Source: Rosistilla ulvae (lineage in GTDB: Bacteria; Planctomycetota; Planctomycetia; Pirellulales; Pirellulaceae). Taken from it: DNA of 64,000 nucleotides. A program made the position numbers and the translations under genes. The stretch is from contig NZ_CP036261.1 in the NCBI RefSeq assembly GCF_007741475.1, positions 6,511,798 through 6,575,797 of the forward strand, given 5' to 3'. Shown piece by piece: positions 10,312 through 19,400 of the stretch. Numbering within the stretch: the stretch's first letter is position 1; each line of letters opens with the position of its first letter. Below the pieces are notes generated by a model. The model searched no databases and was not told the origin of the DNA. It was given only the letters and a program-made list of their open reading frames with translations.

Positions 10312-10410
10312 ATGGCAAAACCACACCGAAAATTGAAGAAAGCGAACCACGGCAAGCGTCCCGCCAATGCAAAGGCTCGCAAAGCAAAACGTAAAAAGCT
10401 GCGTACCTAG
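10312..10410 (+). CDS. bL37-like small ribosomal protein
   Basis: A 32-residue, highly basic peptide (MAKPHRKLKKANHGKRPANA, then AKARKAKRKKLRT). The segment KKANHGKRP followed by A/N matches the signature I recall for bL37, a short large-subunit protein first found in mycobacterial ribosomes, but this version has an extra basic C-terminal tail of about 12 residues. Size, charge and absence of acidic residues all fit an rRNA-binding peptide. No strong ribosome-binding site is visible. It sits 69 bases before the FabZ-like gene in the same direction. The assignment rests on motif memory, not on a search. Confidence 0.65.
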   Translation: MAKPHRKLKKANHGKRPANAKARKAKRKKLRT

Positions 10411-10479
10411 TCGATAATCGACGCCCGTAGGTTCTCTTGCTCGTCCGTCTGCCAAACTCTTTCGAAAAGCGTATTTCCT

Positions 10480-11007
10480 TTGGCTGCCAAAGATCTCATT
10501 TTCAACCTGGCCGATCTCGATTTTGACGCACCGATTGGCGATATCGACGATATCTGCAAGGTCAATCCCCAACGACACGAGATGCTGCAATTGACAGCAA
10601 TCGTCGGGGAAGACATGCAGCGAAATGCTTGCGCAGCTTACAAAGACCTCACCGAAGATGAGTTCTGGGTACGCGGGCACATGCCTGGCATGCCGCTGAT
10701 GCCCGGCGTTGTGATGCTGGAAGCTGCCGCTCAATTGTGCAGCTACTTCACCCAGAAGCACGATCTGCTGGGAGCCGATATGGTCGGTTTCGGTGGCGTC
10801 GATGAAGTCCGCTTCCGCGACCCCGTCCTCCCCGGTGACCGCTTGGTGCTGATGTGCGAACTAACACGCATTCGCCGCGGCCGGATGATCGTTGCTCGCT
10901 TCCAAGGTGTCGTTCGCGGCGGCTTGGCTGTCGAAGGGATCATCAAGGGGATTCCGATCCCGATCAGCGCTCTGAAAGAGACGCTCGCGGCGCGCAGCAA
11001 CAGCTAG
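10480..11007 (+). CDS. FabZ-like beta-hydroxyacyl-ACP dehydratase
   Basis: This 175-residue hot-dog-fold protein carries GHMPGMPLMPGVVMLEAAAQ (about 66-85), equivalent to the FabZ active-site segment GHFPxxPxxPG...E. The catalytic His67 and Glu81 are both present. It should dehydrate 3-hydroxyacyl-ACP in fatty acid elongation. FabZ is usually about 150 residues; here an N-terminal extension of about 20 residues precedes the core. The first usable codon in the frame is TTG at 10480 with no clear ribosome-binding site, so the start is uncertain. It is not in an obvious fab cluster; the neighbours are a bL37-like gene and an HtrA protease. Confidence 0.85.
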   Translation: MAAKDLIFNLADLDFDAPIGDIDDICKVNPQRHEMLQLTAIVGEDMQRNACAAYKDLTEDEFWVRGHMPGMPLMPGVVMLEAAAQLCSYFTQKHDLLGADMVGFGGVDEVRFRDPVLPGDRLVLMCELTRIRRGRMIVARFQGVVRGGLAVEGIIKGIPIPISALKETLAARSNS

Positions 11008-11383
11008 CTCGCTCTCGGCAAATTCACTCTACCGCGCGCTGGCCATTTTCTTCCGCCGCGCGCTCGAAATCTCGCCGCTCTCGGTGGGATCTCTTTTCGG
11101 CCGCGTTAGCGTTGCCGCAATCCCGCCCCCGGTACTGGCTAACACTCGCCTCGCCGAGCGCTCTATCATGGATTGGTGACCGATCGCGGCGGCGACAGTA
11201 ACCGCCCCGCCGATGCAAATCGCAAGTCATTGCCCCGCGGCGACTTGCCGCGCCGCAGATCGCTATTGGCCTGAGATTTGCATAGCCTGACTCTGTTCGC
11301 TGTGACGTTGCAGATTTGGCAGAATCTCATGTAAAAACGACACGGGGTTTACAATTCTACAAACGAATGAGGAGTAACATCCG
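11008..11383. other. Intergenic region, nothing recognised
   Basis: No coding frame of interest. The sequence is GC-rich with several ccgcg/cgccg runs and no clear hairpin terminator. The right end should include the promoter of the HtrA-type protease gene, which has a GAGGAG site 9 bases before its ATG. Confidence 0.45.
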
Positions 11384-12874
11384 ATGGAAAGAATGTGGAA
11401 GGGTGTGTCATTTATATTGGGCAGCCTGTTGGTCGGGACGCTGTTGAGCGGCGTGTTGTTGAGCTTGCCATCGGGCTTGCAGTCCAACGTATTGGCTCAA
11501 CGCGACATCAATCCGCAAAATTTGCAGACGGCAAACGACCTCTCCACCGCTTTTCGCCAGGTCGCCAATTCGATGCGGCCGAGCGTCGTCAGCATCAATT
11601 CGATGCAGAAGGCTCGCGTCGTCCGCGGCGGTACCCGCGGGATCCCCGACGGAATCTTGGAAGGCTTGCCGCCGGAGATCCGCGACCAACTGTTTGGCAA
11701 CGGATTTGGTGACAGCGGATCGGCTCAGCCTCAAAAATCGGGAGTCGGTAGCGGGGTGATCATTCGCGCCGACGGCTACATCCTGACCAACAACCACGTC
11801 GTCGAAGGAGCGGATGCGTTGGAGGTCGAACTCTCCGACCGCCGCCGAATCGAAGCCACCATCGTCGGCACCGACCCGCAAACCGACTTGGCGGTGATCA
11901 AGATCGATGCCCCCAACCTCGAACCGGCGCCACTGGGCGATTCCGATGCGATGCAGGTTGGCGATTGGGTGTTGGCGATGGGCAGCCCCTTCGGTCTGGA
12001 CCAAACCGTCACCGCTGGCATCATCAGCGCCAAGAACCGCGTTCAGGGAATCGTTGGTCAAGGCGAAGGCTTTGAAGATTTCTTGCAGACCGACGCGGCG
12101 ATCAATCCCGGCAACAGCGGTGGCCCGCTGGTGAACCTGCGCGGCGAAGTGATCGGCATCAACACAGCGATCGCATCGCGCAGCGGCGGATACAACGGGA
12201 TCGGGTTTACGATCCCCACCTCGCTGGCTCGCCCGATCGTCGACAGCTTGATCGAATCGGGTTCGGTTCGCCGCGGATTCCTGGGGGCCAAACTGGGACC
12301 GATCGATGAAAAGCGAATGGAACAACTGGGGCTGCCTAATATGGTGGGTGCCTACATCGACCAAGTGCTCGAGGGGCAACCGGCTCACCTCGGCGGCTTG
12401 CAACCTGGCGACGTGGTCGTCGAAGTCAACGGCCGCGAGATTCGCGACCTGCTGCAACTGCGGAACATCGTCGCGCTGACGCCTCCCAACGGGACGCTGA
12501 AGTTCAAAGTGATCCGCGCCTCTAAGCCGGTCATGCTAACGATCGTGTTGGGCGAACGAACCAACGCGGCGCTGGCGCGGTTCAATCCCGCCGGCGAACT
12601 TTGGGGAGCCGACTTGGAACCGCTGACCGAAGAGACAGCGCAGCAACTGGGAATGCGAAGCACAACCGGTTTGCTGGTCACCAACGTCACCGAGGATAGC
12701 GTCGCGGCAGCCTCTGGACTCGATGCGGGCGATGTGATCCTGCGTGCCAACGGGCAACCGATCGGCAGCATCGATCAACTGAAACAGACGATCGCTCAAG
12801 CCGAGCAGGCCGGGCGACCGTTGCAGTTGGTCGTCAAGCGAGGCAACAGCCGCGGATTGGTGACAATCCAATAG
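11384..12874 (+). CDS. HtrA/Deg-family serine endoprotease with two PDZ domains
   Basis: This 496-residue protein has an N-terminal hydrophobic segment (residues about 8-30) that exports or anchors it in the envelope. The trypsin-like domain shows the complete triad: His138 (TNNHVV), Asp168 (TDLAVIK) and Ser245 (GNSGGP). Two PDZ domains follow: about 290-375 (GFLGAKLGP, GLQPGDVVVEVNG) and about 400-490 (GLLVTNVTEDSVAAASGLDAGDVILRANG). The layout is that of DegP/DegQ: quality control of misfolded envelope proteins, with PDZ domains guiding substrate binding and assembly. GAGGAG before the ATG at 11384 supports the start. It ends at a bidirectional hairpin shared with the convergent phosphoesterase. 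Confidence 0.95.
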   Translation: MERMWKGVSFILGSLLVGTLLSGVLLSLPSGLQSNVLAQRDINPQNLQTANDLSTAFRQVANSMRPSVVSINSMQKARVVRGGTRGIPDGILEGLPPEIRDQLFGNGFGDSGSAQPQKSGVGSGVIIRADGYILTNNHVVEGADALEVELSDRRRIEATIVGTDPQTDLAVIKIDAPNLEPAPLGDSDAMQVGDWVLAMGSPFGLDQTVTAGIISAKNRVQGIVGQGEGFEDFLQTDAAINPGNSGGPLVNLRGEVIGINTAIASRSGGYNGIGFTIPTSLARPIVDSLIESGSVRRGFLGAKLGPIDEKRMEQLGLPNMVGAYIDQVLEGQPAHLGGLQPGDVVVEVNGREIRDLLQLRNIVALTPPNGTLKFKVIRASKPVMLTIVLGERTNAALARFNPAGELWGADLEPLTEETAQQLGMRSTTGLLVTNVTEDSVAAASGLDAGDVILRANGQPIGSIDQLKQTIAQAEQAGRPLQLVVKRGNSRGLVTIQ

Positions 12875-12902
12875 AGCGGCGACAACGCAGAGAATGATCG
12901 CT

Positions 12903-12938
12903 AGCCAGCGGGCAGCCGAAACCGGCTGTTCGTTGGCT
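12903..12938. terminator. Bidirectional hairpin between convergent genes
   Basis: An inner perfect stem CAGCCG/CGGCTG with an AAAC loop is flanked by AGCCA/TGGCT. It lies between the stops of the HtrA gene (+) and the metallophosphoesterase gene (-), the right place for a shared terminator. There is no long T-tract on either side. Confidence 0.5.
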
Positions 12939-13540
12939 TAATCGATCGTATGCCAAACGCCTCGCGGGCCGGCGTTAATGACGACCGAATCGCCGACGCG
13001 ATCGGTCCGTTCCCAACTGTCGTGCACATGCCCGCAAACAACCAATCGCGGCTTGTTCGCTTCGATCGCTTGGCGGATCGTGGGGCTGCCGCGGTGCGTT
13101 CCCGAACCGTCGATATCGACGCAGTTCCACGGAGGCGAATGCGTCACCAAGACGTCCTGTTCCGCCATCGGTCGCAGCAGCTCAGCCGCCTCTTCTTCGC
13201 TGAAGTCGTAGCTCCAATCGCCGAAGGGAGTCGTTGGGATCCCGCCGCCGATACCGAAGAACGAGACTCCGGCTACGCTCGCCGCGGTGCCATGCAAAAC
13301 GTGAGCTTGTGGCCAATCGCGACACGCCAGCGTCAACTCTTCGACCGATTCGCCGTTGCCGGGAACCAGGATCGCGGGACAGTCGGCGGTTTGTAGGATC
13401 TCGATCGTGTCGGCCAATCCTTTGCGTTTGATAGCAAAGTCCCCCGCACCGATCATAACGTCGGCGTCTTTGGCCAATTCAACCAACGCGGTGGCGGCGT
13501 CGCGATCGCGGTGCAGATCGCTGAACAGAAGTAATTTCAT
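12938..13540 (-). CDS. Calcineurin-like metallophosphoesterase
   Basis: This 200-residue protein has the metallophosphoesterase motif order: SDLHRD (Asp8, His10), GAGDFA (Asp34), GNGES (Asn62), THSPP and, near the end, GHVHDSWE. These ligands bind two metals. The family hydrolyses phosphomonoesters or phosphodiesters; short stand-alone members like this one are cytoplasmic and of unknown specificity. The third motif is GNGE rather than the usual GNHD/E, so the Asp-assisting His is replaced by Gly, as in some family members related to YfcE. It is convergent with the HtrA gene. Confidence 0.9.
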   Translation of the reverse strand: MKLLLFSDLHRDRDAATALVELAKDADVMIGAGDFAIKRKGLADTIEILQTADCPAILVPGNGESVEELTLACRDWPQAHVLHGTAASVAGVSFFGIGGGIPTTPFGDWSYDFSEEEAAELLRPMAEQDVLVTHSPPWNCVDIDGSGTHRGSPTIRQAIEANKPRLVVCGHVHDSWERTDRVGDSVVINAGPRGVWHTID

Positions 13541-13871
13541 CGCGGTATCTCAATCGTTGCTAAGCGGGCAGGGGCTATTCACTTTTTCAAACTGAAGCGT
13601 CTCAGGAAACGGCAACCCGACGCGTAAGCGAGGAATTCAGACCGTGCCTTGCTTACGCGGCCTGTCGGTTCAGTCACAACCAGCTTCCTTGCATTAGCCG
13701 TTTGGGCGTTAGCCCCGGTTCAGTGGCAGCGGAACCGGGGCTAACGCCCAATCGGCTGATTAAACCAACGAGCCGTACGCGTCGGGTTACCAAGAGTGCC
13801 TAAACACAAACGGTGATTTGCCCCGGAAATACGGGCGTCTAATGTAGCGTAACAAGGCGTTACCGGCTACG
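13541..13871. other. Intergenic region with nested inverted repeats
   Basis: The region between the divergently transcribed phosphoesterase and DUF1501 genes contains the 175-base nested palindromic element at 13614-13788. Nothing else is recognised. Confidence 0.6.
13614..13788. repeat. Nested palindromic (REP/MITE-like) element
   Basis: Three nested inverted repeats share one centre region. The outer arms 13614-13625 and 13777-13788 are a perfect 12-bp match (AACCCGACGCGT / ACGCGTCGGGTT). Arms CGCGTAAGC (13621-13629) and GCTTACGCG (13651-13659) form a second stem. The inner arms 13696-13720 and 13733-13757 match over 25 bases with one mismatch around a 12-base loop. Symmetric ends and strong folding suggest a short mobile or REP-like unit. 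Confidence 0.75.
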
Positions 13872-15383
13872 ATGAACATCCCCCCAAACAGCACAGCCCC
13901 CTCGCCATTCCTCCACAGCGGGAGCATGTCCACGATGTTGCCTTCCCACCCCCACCGTAGCAATCGGCTATCGCGTCGCCAACTGCTTCGCTTCGGTGCC
14001 GCTGGACTCTCCGCGTCGAGCCTGTTGCAGATCCGATCGTCGGCAGCCGCCACGAAAACGGAACAAGCTCCGCCAACAACAGCAACCACCAACGCGTTTG
14101 GCCGGGCGAAATCGTGTATCGTGCTGTTCGCCTGGGGCGGGATGAGCCACATCGATACGTTGGACGTGAAGCCCGACGCGTCGTCGGACATCCGCAGCAT
14201 CTTCCATCCGATCGCGACTCGCACGCCGGGCTACTACGTTTCCGAACACCTGCCCAAAATTGCTCAACAGACGCACCGGATGGCGATCGTTCGCAGCGTG
14301 CATCACAACGCGCCGTCGCATCGTTCGGGAGCGTATTGGAATTTGACCGGGCACGAGCCCCCCAACCTCAGCGGCAACTGGGAAGCATCGCGCGACGACT
14401 GGCCCAGCCTGGGATCGATGGTCTGGGACGCCAAGAGCCAACAGCCCGGCAGCGACCTGGAACAGCGACTCTCCCGCGACGGTCTCTCGGGAGCCGTCTG
14501 TCTGCCCTATTCGATGTACGATGGTGGCCGCGCCAACGGCCAGGACGGCGGATTCCTGGGGATGCAACGCGACCCGATGATCATCAAGCCGCGCGAAGGG
14601 AAACCCTACGACGGTGTCAGCCCCAGTTCCGGCCACATCGACTTGGAACTCGTCGAAGGGCTCGACCGCGACCGCTTGTCGGCTCGCCGCAAACTGCTGT
14701 CGCAGATCGATACCAGCCGCGATTTGCAGTCGACCGAAGGGATGCAAGGAATGGCGCGGCACCAAACCCAAGCGCTCGACATGCTGTTGAGCGAACGGGT
14801 GCAGCGAACGTTCGATCTGAACAGCGAACCGGCGGCGGTTCGAGAACGCTACGGAATGCACGTCTGCGGGCAAAGCGTTCTGACGGCGAGGAAATTGACC
14901 GAGGCGGGAGTCCCACTGGTGACCGTCTACTGCAGCGCCGGCGACCTCAACGGCAGCGTTGGAGCCCATTGGGACACGCACGGCAATGGCTTCAACCGGC
15001 TCAAGAACCAGATGATTCCACCCTGGGATCAAGCTTCGGCGGCGCTGTTGGACGACCTGTCCGCCAGCGGTCGATTGGACGAAACCCTGGTTGTCTGGCT
15101 GACCGAATTTGGCCGCACCCCACGGGTCAATCCCGGCGGCGGTCGCGACCACTACCCGAACGTCTATTCGGTTGCATTTGCTGGCGCTGGCATCGCGGGG
15201 GGCTTGGTCTACGGCAAGAGCGACCGCAACGGAGCCGAACCGCTGGATCAGCCTTGCGGGCCGGCCGATCTGCACGCGACGATCTTTCATTCGCTGGGAA
15301 TTTCCGACCACTTCACGCTCTACGACACATTGGGGCGTCCGCTGACTGCCTGCGACGGCCGGCCGCTGCCGCTGTTTGCTTGA
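13872..15383 (+). CDS. DUF1501 protein with Tat signal
   Basis: Up to 503 residues. A twin-arginine signal (RLSRRQLLRFGAAGLSASS) near residues 32-50 indicates folded export. DUF1501 features follow: KSCIVLFAWGGMSHIDTLDVKP, VRSVHHNAPSHRSGAYWNLTGHEPP, and, late in the protein, WLTEFGRTPRVNPGGGRDHYPN. The family belongs to the alkaline-phosphatase-like fold and is abundant in planctomycetes, usually next to DUF1549/DUF1553 cytochrome-like proteins; here no such partner is adjacent. The true start may be the ATG at 13926, which would leave a more normal Tat leader. Overlapping long frames on both strands are shadows. Confidence 0.9.
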   Translation: MNIPPNSTAPSPFLHSGSMSTMLPSHPHRSNRLSRRQLLRFGAAGLSASSLLQIRSSAAATKTEQAPPTTATTNAFGRAKSCIVLFAWGGMSHIDTLDVKPDASSDIRSIFHPIATRTPGYYVSEHLPKIAQQTHRMAIVRSVHHNAPSHRSGAYWNLTGHEPPNLSGNWEASRDDWPSLGSMVWDAKSQQPGSDLEQRLSRDGLSGAVCLPYSMYDGGRANGQDGGFLGMQRDPMIIKPREGKPYDGVSPSSGHIDLELVEGLDRDRLSARRKLLSQIDTSRDLQSTEGMQGMARHQTQALDMLLSERVQRTFDLNSEPAAVRERYGMHVCGQSVLTARKLTEAGVPLVTVYCSAGDLNGSVGAHWDTHGNGFNRLKNQMIPPWDQASAALLDDLSASGRLDETLVVWLTEFGRTPRVNPGGGRDHYPNVYSVAFAGAGIAGGLVYGKSDRNGAEPLDQPCGPADLHATIFHSLGISDHFTLYDTLGRPLTACDGRPLPLFA

Positions 15384-15479
15384 CCATTGGGCACTGACGC
15401 TACTTGAGGTGGCATCGCCTTGCGATACACTCAGTGGAAAGAATCTCTTTCCTGACCGCTCCCCAAGGACACCCGCGCA

Positions 15480-16328
15480 ATGGGTCTTTACGATCGACCG
15501 TATTACCAGGACGAAGAACGCTCGCACCTGCCCCCCTCGCTAGCGACACAATCTTTTGCGATCGTGTTGATCGTTGTCAACGTCGCGGTATTTTTCGCCG
15601 ACTTCATCTTCGGCGGTGAAGGTTTCGCGCTGCGGACGGCAATGGAAGTCACGCCGCAGACGATCGTCAAACCGTGGATGTGGTGGCAGTTCGTGACCTA
15701 CGGGTTCGCCCACGGCAACATGAACCACATCCTGTTCAACATGATCGGGCTGTTCTTCTTCGGGCGGATCGTCGAACAGCGACTGGGGAAATTCGAATTC
15801 CTGCGGTTCTATCTGGTCGCGATCATCCTGGGCGGAATCGTCTGGTCGCTGCGAGCCAACCTGACCGGTTCGCCCGTCCCTGGCGTGATCGGCGCTTCGG
15901 GGGGCGTCATCGCCGTGACGATGCTGTTCATCTTCTGGTATCCGCAGACCGAGATCTATCTGATGATGGTTCTACCGGTGAAAGCCTGGATCGTCGGCGT
16001 GTTGATGATCGCCGGTAACCTGTTTGGCATGGGGTCCGAAACGACGGCCTTCGATGTCCATCTAGTCGGCATCGCCTTTGCCAGCGCCTACTTCTACTTT
16101 CACTGGAACCTCGGGATGCTCTCTCCCGCGTCGCTTTCCAAGCTGACCCAACGCAGCACGCGATTGAAATTGCACGACCCCGATCGCAAATCGCGTCAGG
16201 AGATTCGCGATGCCGACGAAGCGGAACGGATCCTGCAAAAGATCCACGAACATGGCGAAGAGAGCCTAACCAACGCCGAGCGAAAAGTGCTCGAACGCCA
16301 CAGCCGCCACCTTCGCGACCGTCGCTAA
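15480..16328 (+). CDS. Rhomboid-family intramembrane serine protease
   Basis: This 282-residue protein has about six membrane helices between residues 25 and 212. The catalytic Ser140 is in GASGG and the catalytic His194 in DVHLVG; the HGNMNHILFNM segment before them fits the rhomboid helix 2 motif. It should cleave single-pass membrane proteins within the bilayer. The C-terminal about 70 residues are charged and cytoplasmic, with EIRDADEAERILQKIHEHGEE, a helical tail seen in planctomycete and other bacterial rhomboids. It ends 80 bases from the convergent giant exported protein gene. Confidence 0.93.
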   Translation: MGLYDRPYYQDEERSHLPPSLATQSFAIVLIVVNVAVFFADFIFGGEGFALRTAMEVTPQTIVKPWMWWQFVTYGFAHGNMNHILFNMIGLFFFGRIVEQRLGKFEFLRFYLVAIILGGIVWSLRANLTGSPVPGVIGASGGVIAVTMLFIFWYPQTEIYLMMVLPVKAWIVGVLMIAGNLFGMGSETTAFDVHLVGIAFASAYFYFHWNLGMLSPASLSKLTQRSTRLKLHDPDRKSRQEIRDADEAERILQKIHEHGEESLTNAERKVLERHSRHLRDRR

Positions 16329-16408
16329 CGGCGACCGTTCTCGTCCGACAACATATCGCGATCTCGACAGGCCGACTGGGGCACCATCCGATGCCTGTTG
16401 CTGACGAC

Positions 16409-19400
16409 CTACTTTCGCCGGCTCTTCCAAATCTGGAATCCGGAAACACGCTCGGTCTGTTCCGCCTGATCGGACGGCCGATCGCTCCCATCCGCGACGG
16501 CCTCGTCGGTCGCTTGCTGATCCGTCCCACCCCGGAACCAGCCCACGATCCGCTGACCTAGACTTGGCTTGGCGGCCGGTTTTGGATCCTGTTTTGGAGC
16601 GGCGGCGGTTCGGGCAGGCCGAGTCTGCTTCGCAAGTTCGGCTTCCAGCATTGCCCGCGAGGCGACCTGCAGCTGCCCCGGCGATTCCGGAGCGGGTTCT
16701 GAACCGATCATCCCAAATCCCAAAGCGTCCAACGCCGCGATCGACGCTCGGCGATCGACCGAATCGCGCGATGGTGCGGCGGCGGCTCGCTCCACCGTCG
16801 TTGCAGCAGTCTGCCGCGGCGAGGGCTTTGCAGCCGGCGGATCGGCTGGCTCCGCGGCGGCTAACTGCGGCAAAGCCTTGTCCGCATCGGAACCGGCATC
16901 ATCGATCGAGGCGATCGTTTCGCCGGCCTTTTCCCCCTGGGACGCTTCGATTTCCGAAAGCACCACGGCGGTCTGATTCATCAGCGTATCGGCCAGCGGC
17001 AGCTTCCGCAGCTGCAGATACGGCCCGAAATCGTTTGCATCGATCCCCGCCACCGCATCGTCGTGCATCGCTCCAACTTCGTCCACTTCCTCACTGGTCA
17101 GAAAGCGATCGTAAACGGCGACCTGGTCGATCCAAACTTTGCCGCCATTGTAGACTTCAAAACGGACCTGCAGCCGATCACCTGGATCATCTGGAAGGTC
17201 CAAGATCTGGATTCCCGCCTGACGATAGGGAGTGTCGGTCGCCACATCGTGCTCGACGCGGACGCTTTCGGGTAGCGAGCCATCGATCCAAATCGACTCT
17301 TCATACGCTTGACCGCCGGTCTGGCCGGCAACAACCATCTTCACCCGCGTGGTTGCAAAATCGTCTTCGGCTCGCATCCGACCAACGAACAACACTCGCT
17401 TCGATTCGGGAATCCCAATCCATGCCGAGCGCGCCCATGCGACCGGAGGCGTTGGCCAACCGAGCGGCGACTCGGTCTCGATGCACAGCGTTTTGTCGAC
17501 TTGCGAATCGTCGTCGTCCAACCGCAACTTCATCCCTGCGCCATGAGCCAGTTCCCAATGGGCAATCTGGCCCTCCGTATCGACCTCTGAAAAATCAGCG
17601 TTTGGCAACAGCGTCGATTCTTCCAACTGCAGATTCATCGCGGCATCGAGATGCTGATTCAGCGTCGCCAACCAGTCGCGCATCTGCGCCGCGATAGCAC
17701 GGTCTCGTTGAATGCTCCAGTCGACGATCTGGCAATCCGATTTCGGCACCCGGAACGCAACCATATCGTACGGTTCAACCCGAACCTGCCACACGTGATC
17801 GCTTGGTCTTGAGGTGGCCGCATCCGAAACGGTCTGCACTTCCAGTCCGGCGAGGTCGTTGAAGCGGATCTGCACATCGGTTGCCCAAGCGGAGTTGTTG
17901 ACCACGTATCCGTAACGGGCCACCGACGACGCGGCCGACCGCAGCATCATCATCGGATCATCGGTCTGCGAACTGACGACCGGTTCAAACCGGCCGCTGG
18001 GCAGCGATCCGATCGCGGTAAAAAGGTTCCGCCGCGCTTCGATCTGCCCCAAGCTGAGATCCCGCAACGGATGCACGATCAGGTCAGCATCGCTAGCGGC
18101 GATTTGTTCTATCACCCCCGAACGCCCCGCCGGCCCAATCGCCTGCACCAACGCATCCTCCGGCAACAGCAAGCCTGCCTGCTTGGCTAGCGTCACGACC
18201 GGCGCGGGGCTCGTCACATCCTCCGCTTCCTCCGCGTGAATCGGTGACGACGCTTGGCCGTCGATATCGACCTGCAAAGCATCGACCCAAACGACACTTG
18301 TCTCAGCGGACGGCGCGTCCGAGAACGCGTCTCGCAGTGCGCGATGCCCGGCGGTCGGCTGGGTCAGTCGATCGATCACGTACAGCTTGTGGTTCGATTG
18401 GCCGTCGGCCAGCGTTTTCCCCAAGCCCAAAAACATCGCCCCCAGACGGGCGTCGCGCCATTCGCGCAGCTCATCCCCCACCAGTGAACTGGTTTCCGAA
18501 TCGCGATTCGTTTGATTTTGCTGAGCAACGAAGGCCGCGTGAGCCTCCGGATCGGCACCCCAATGCTCGCCGGGGAATTGGACGTAGGTCTGATCATCGA
18601 CGACGATCGCCACTCCGCCAAACGAGATGTGATGCGAATATGCATCGACCAACTCTTGCACGATCCGATGCATCTCTGCCTGGACCGCGGGATGCGCGGG
18701 GTTGTAATAGGGGCCCTGCGGCGGCGCTTTGGGACTCGCTTCCCACCAAGTCTGCTGCTGGTCGTTGCGCATGCGCAGACTGCGATTGCCGCGAAGGATC
18801 TGACTCTCCAACGCTGCCAGCGGGAAATCAAATCGAACGGTTGGGATCAACACCATCTGATGGCGATCGTACATTCGGAACATCAATTCCAAAACGTCTT
18901 TGCGCGGCGAACCGCCGCCGTGGGGAATCCGTTCGCCATTGTCGAACAGCATCGATGGCTCGATGAAGCTGCTCGGGTAGATCGAACCGCCACCACCAGC
19001 CACAGTGACCATCGCGGCCGAATAGCCAGCATTGTTCAACAATTGTGCCTGCCGCGCTGTCGAATCAAGGTAGAACTGCCAGTCTTTCAAATCCTTGTCC
19101 AGCGGCGATTGCAGATGCGTCCCTCCCAATCGCAAGTCCAACGCGGGCGAATCGAGATGAGCGGCCACAACCCGCTGACCAGTGACCCCACGCAAACTGA
19201 CCGCGGGCAGCGATTTCGGACCGGCATAGATTCGCATCCGCGTCGACGATGGCTGCGGCGACACACTCTGCCGCGTTACCAGGACTGCGATGTCATCGGC
19301 ACTTGGCCAAAAGACCAACTGGTGCGTCGCGGTTTCACCTGCTCGCGGATCGACAGAAAACGTCGATTCGATCATCGTTTCGACGACCGATCCCGCGTCG

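Noticed and set aside
13968-15527. 519-codon minus-strand frame and a 427-codon plus-strand frame over 14114-15397
   Set aside because: Both overlap the DUF1501 gene, whose Tat signal and family motifs are clear. The alternatives are Arg/Ser-rich shadows.
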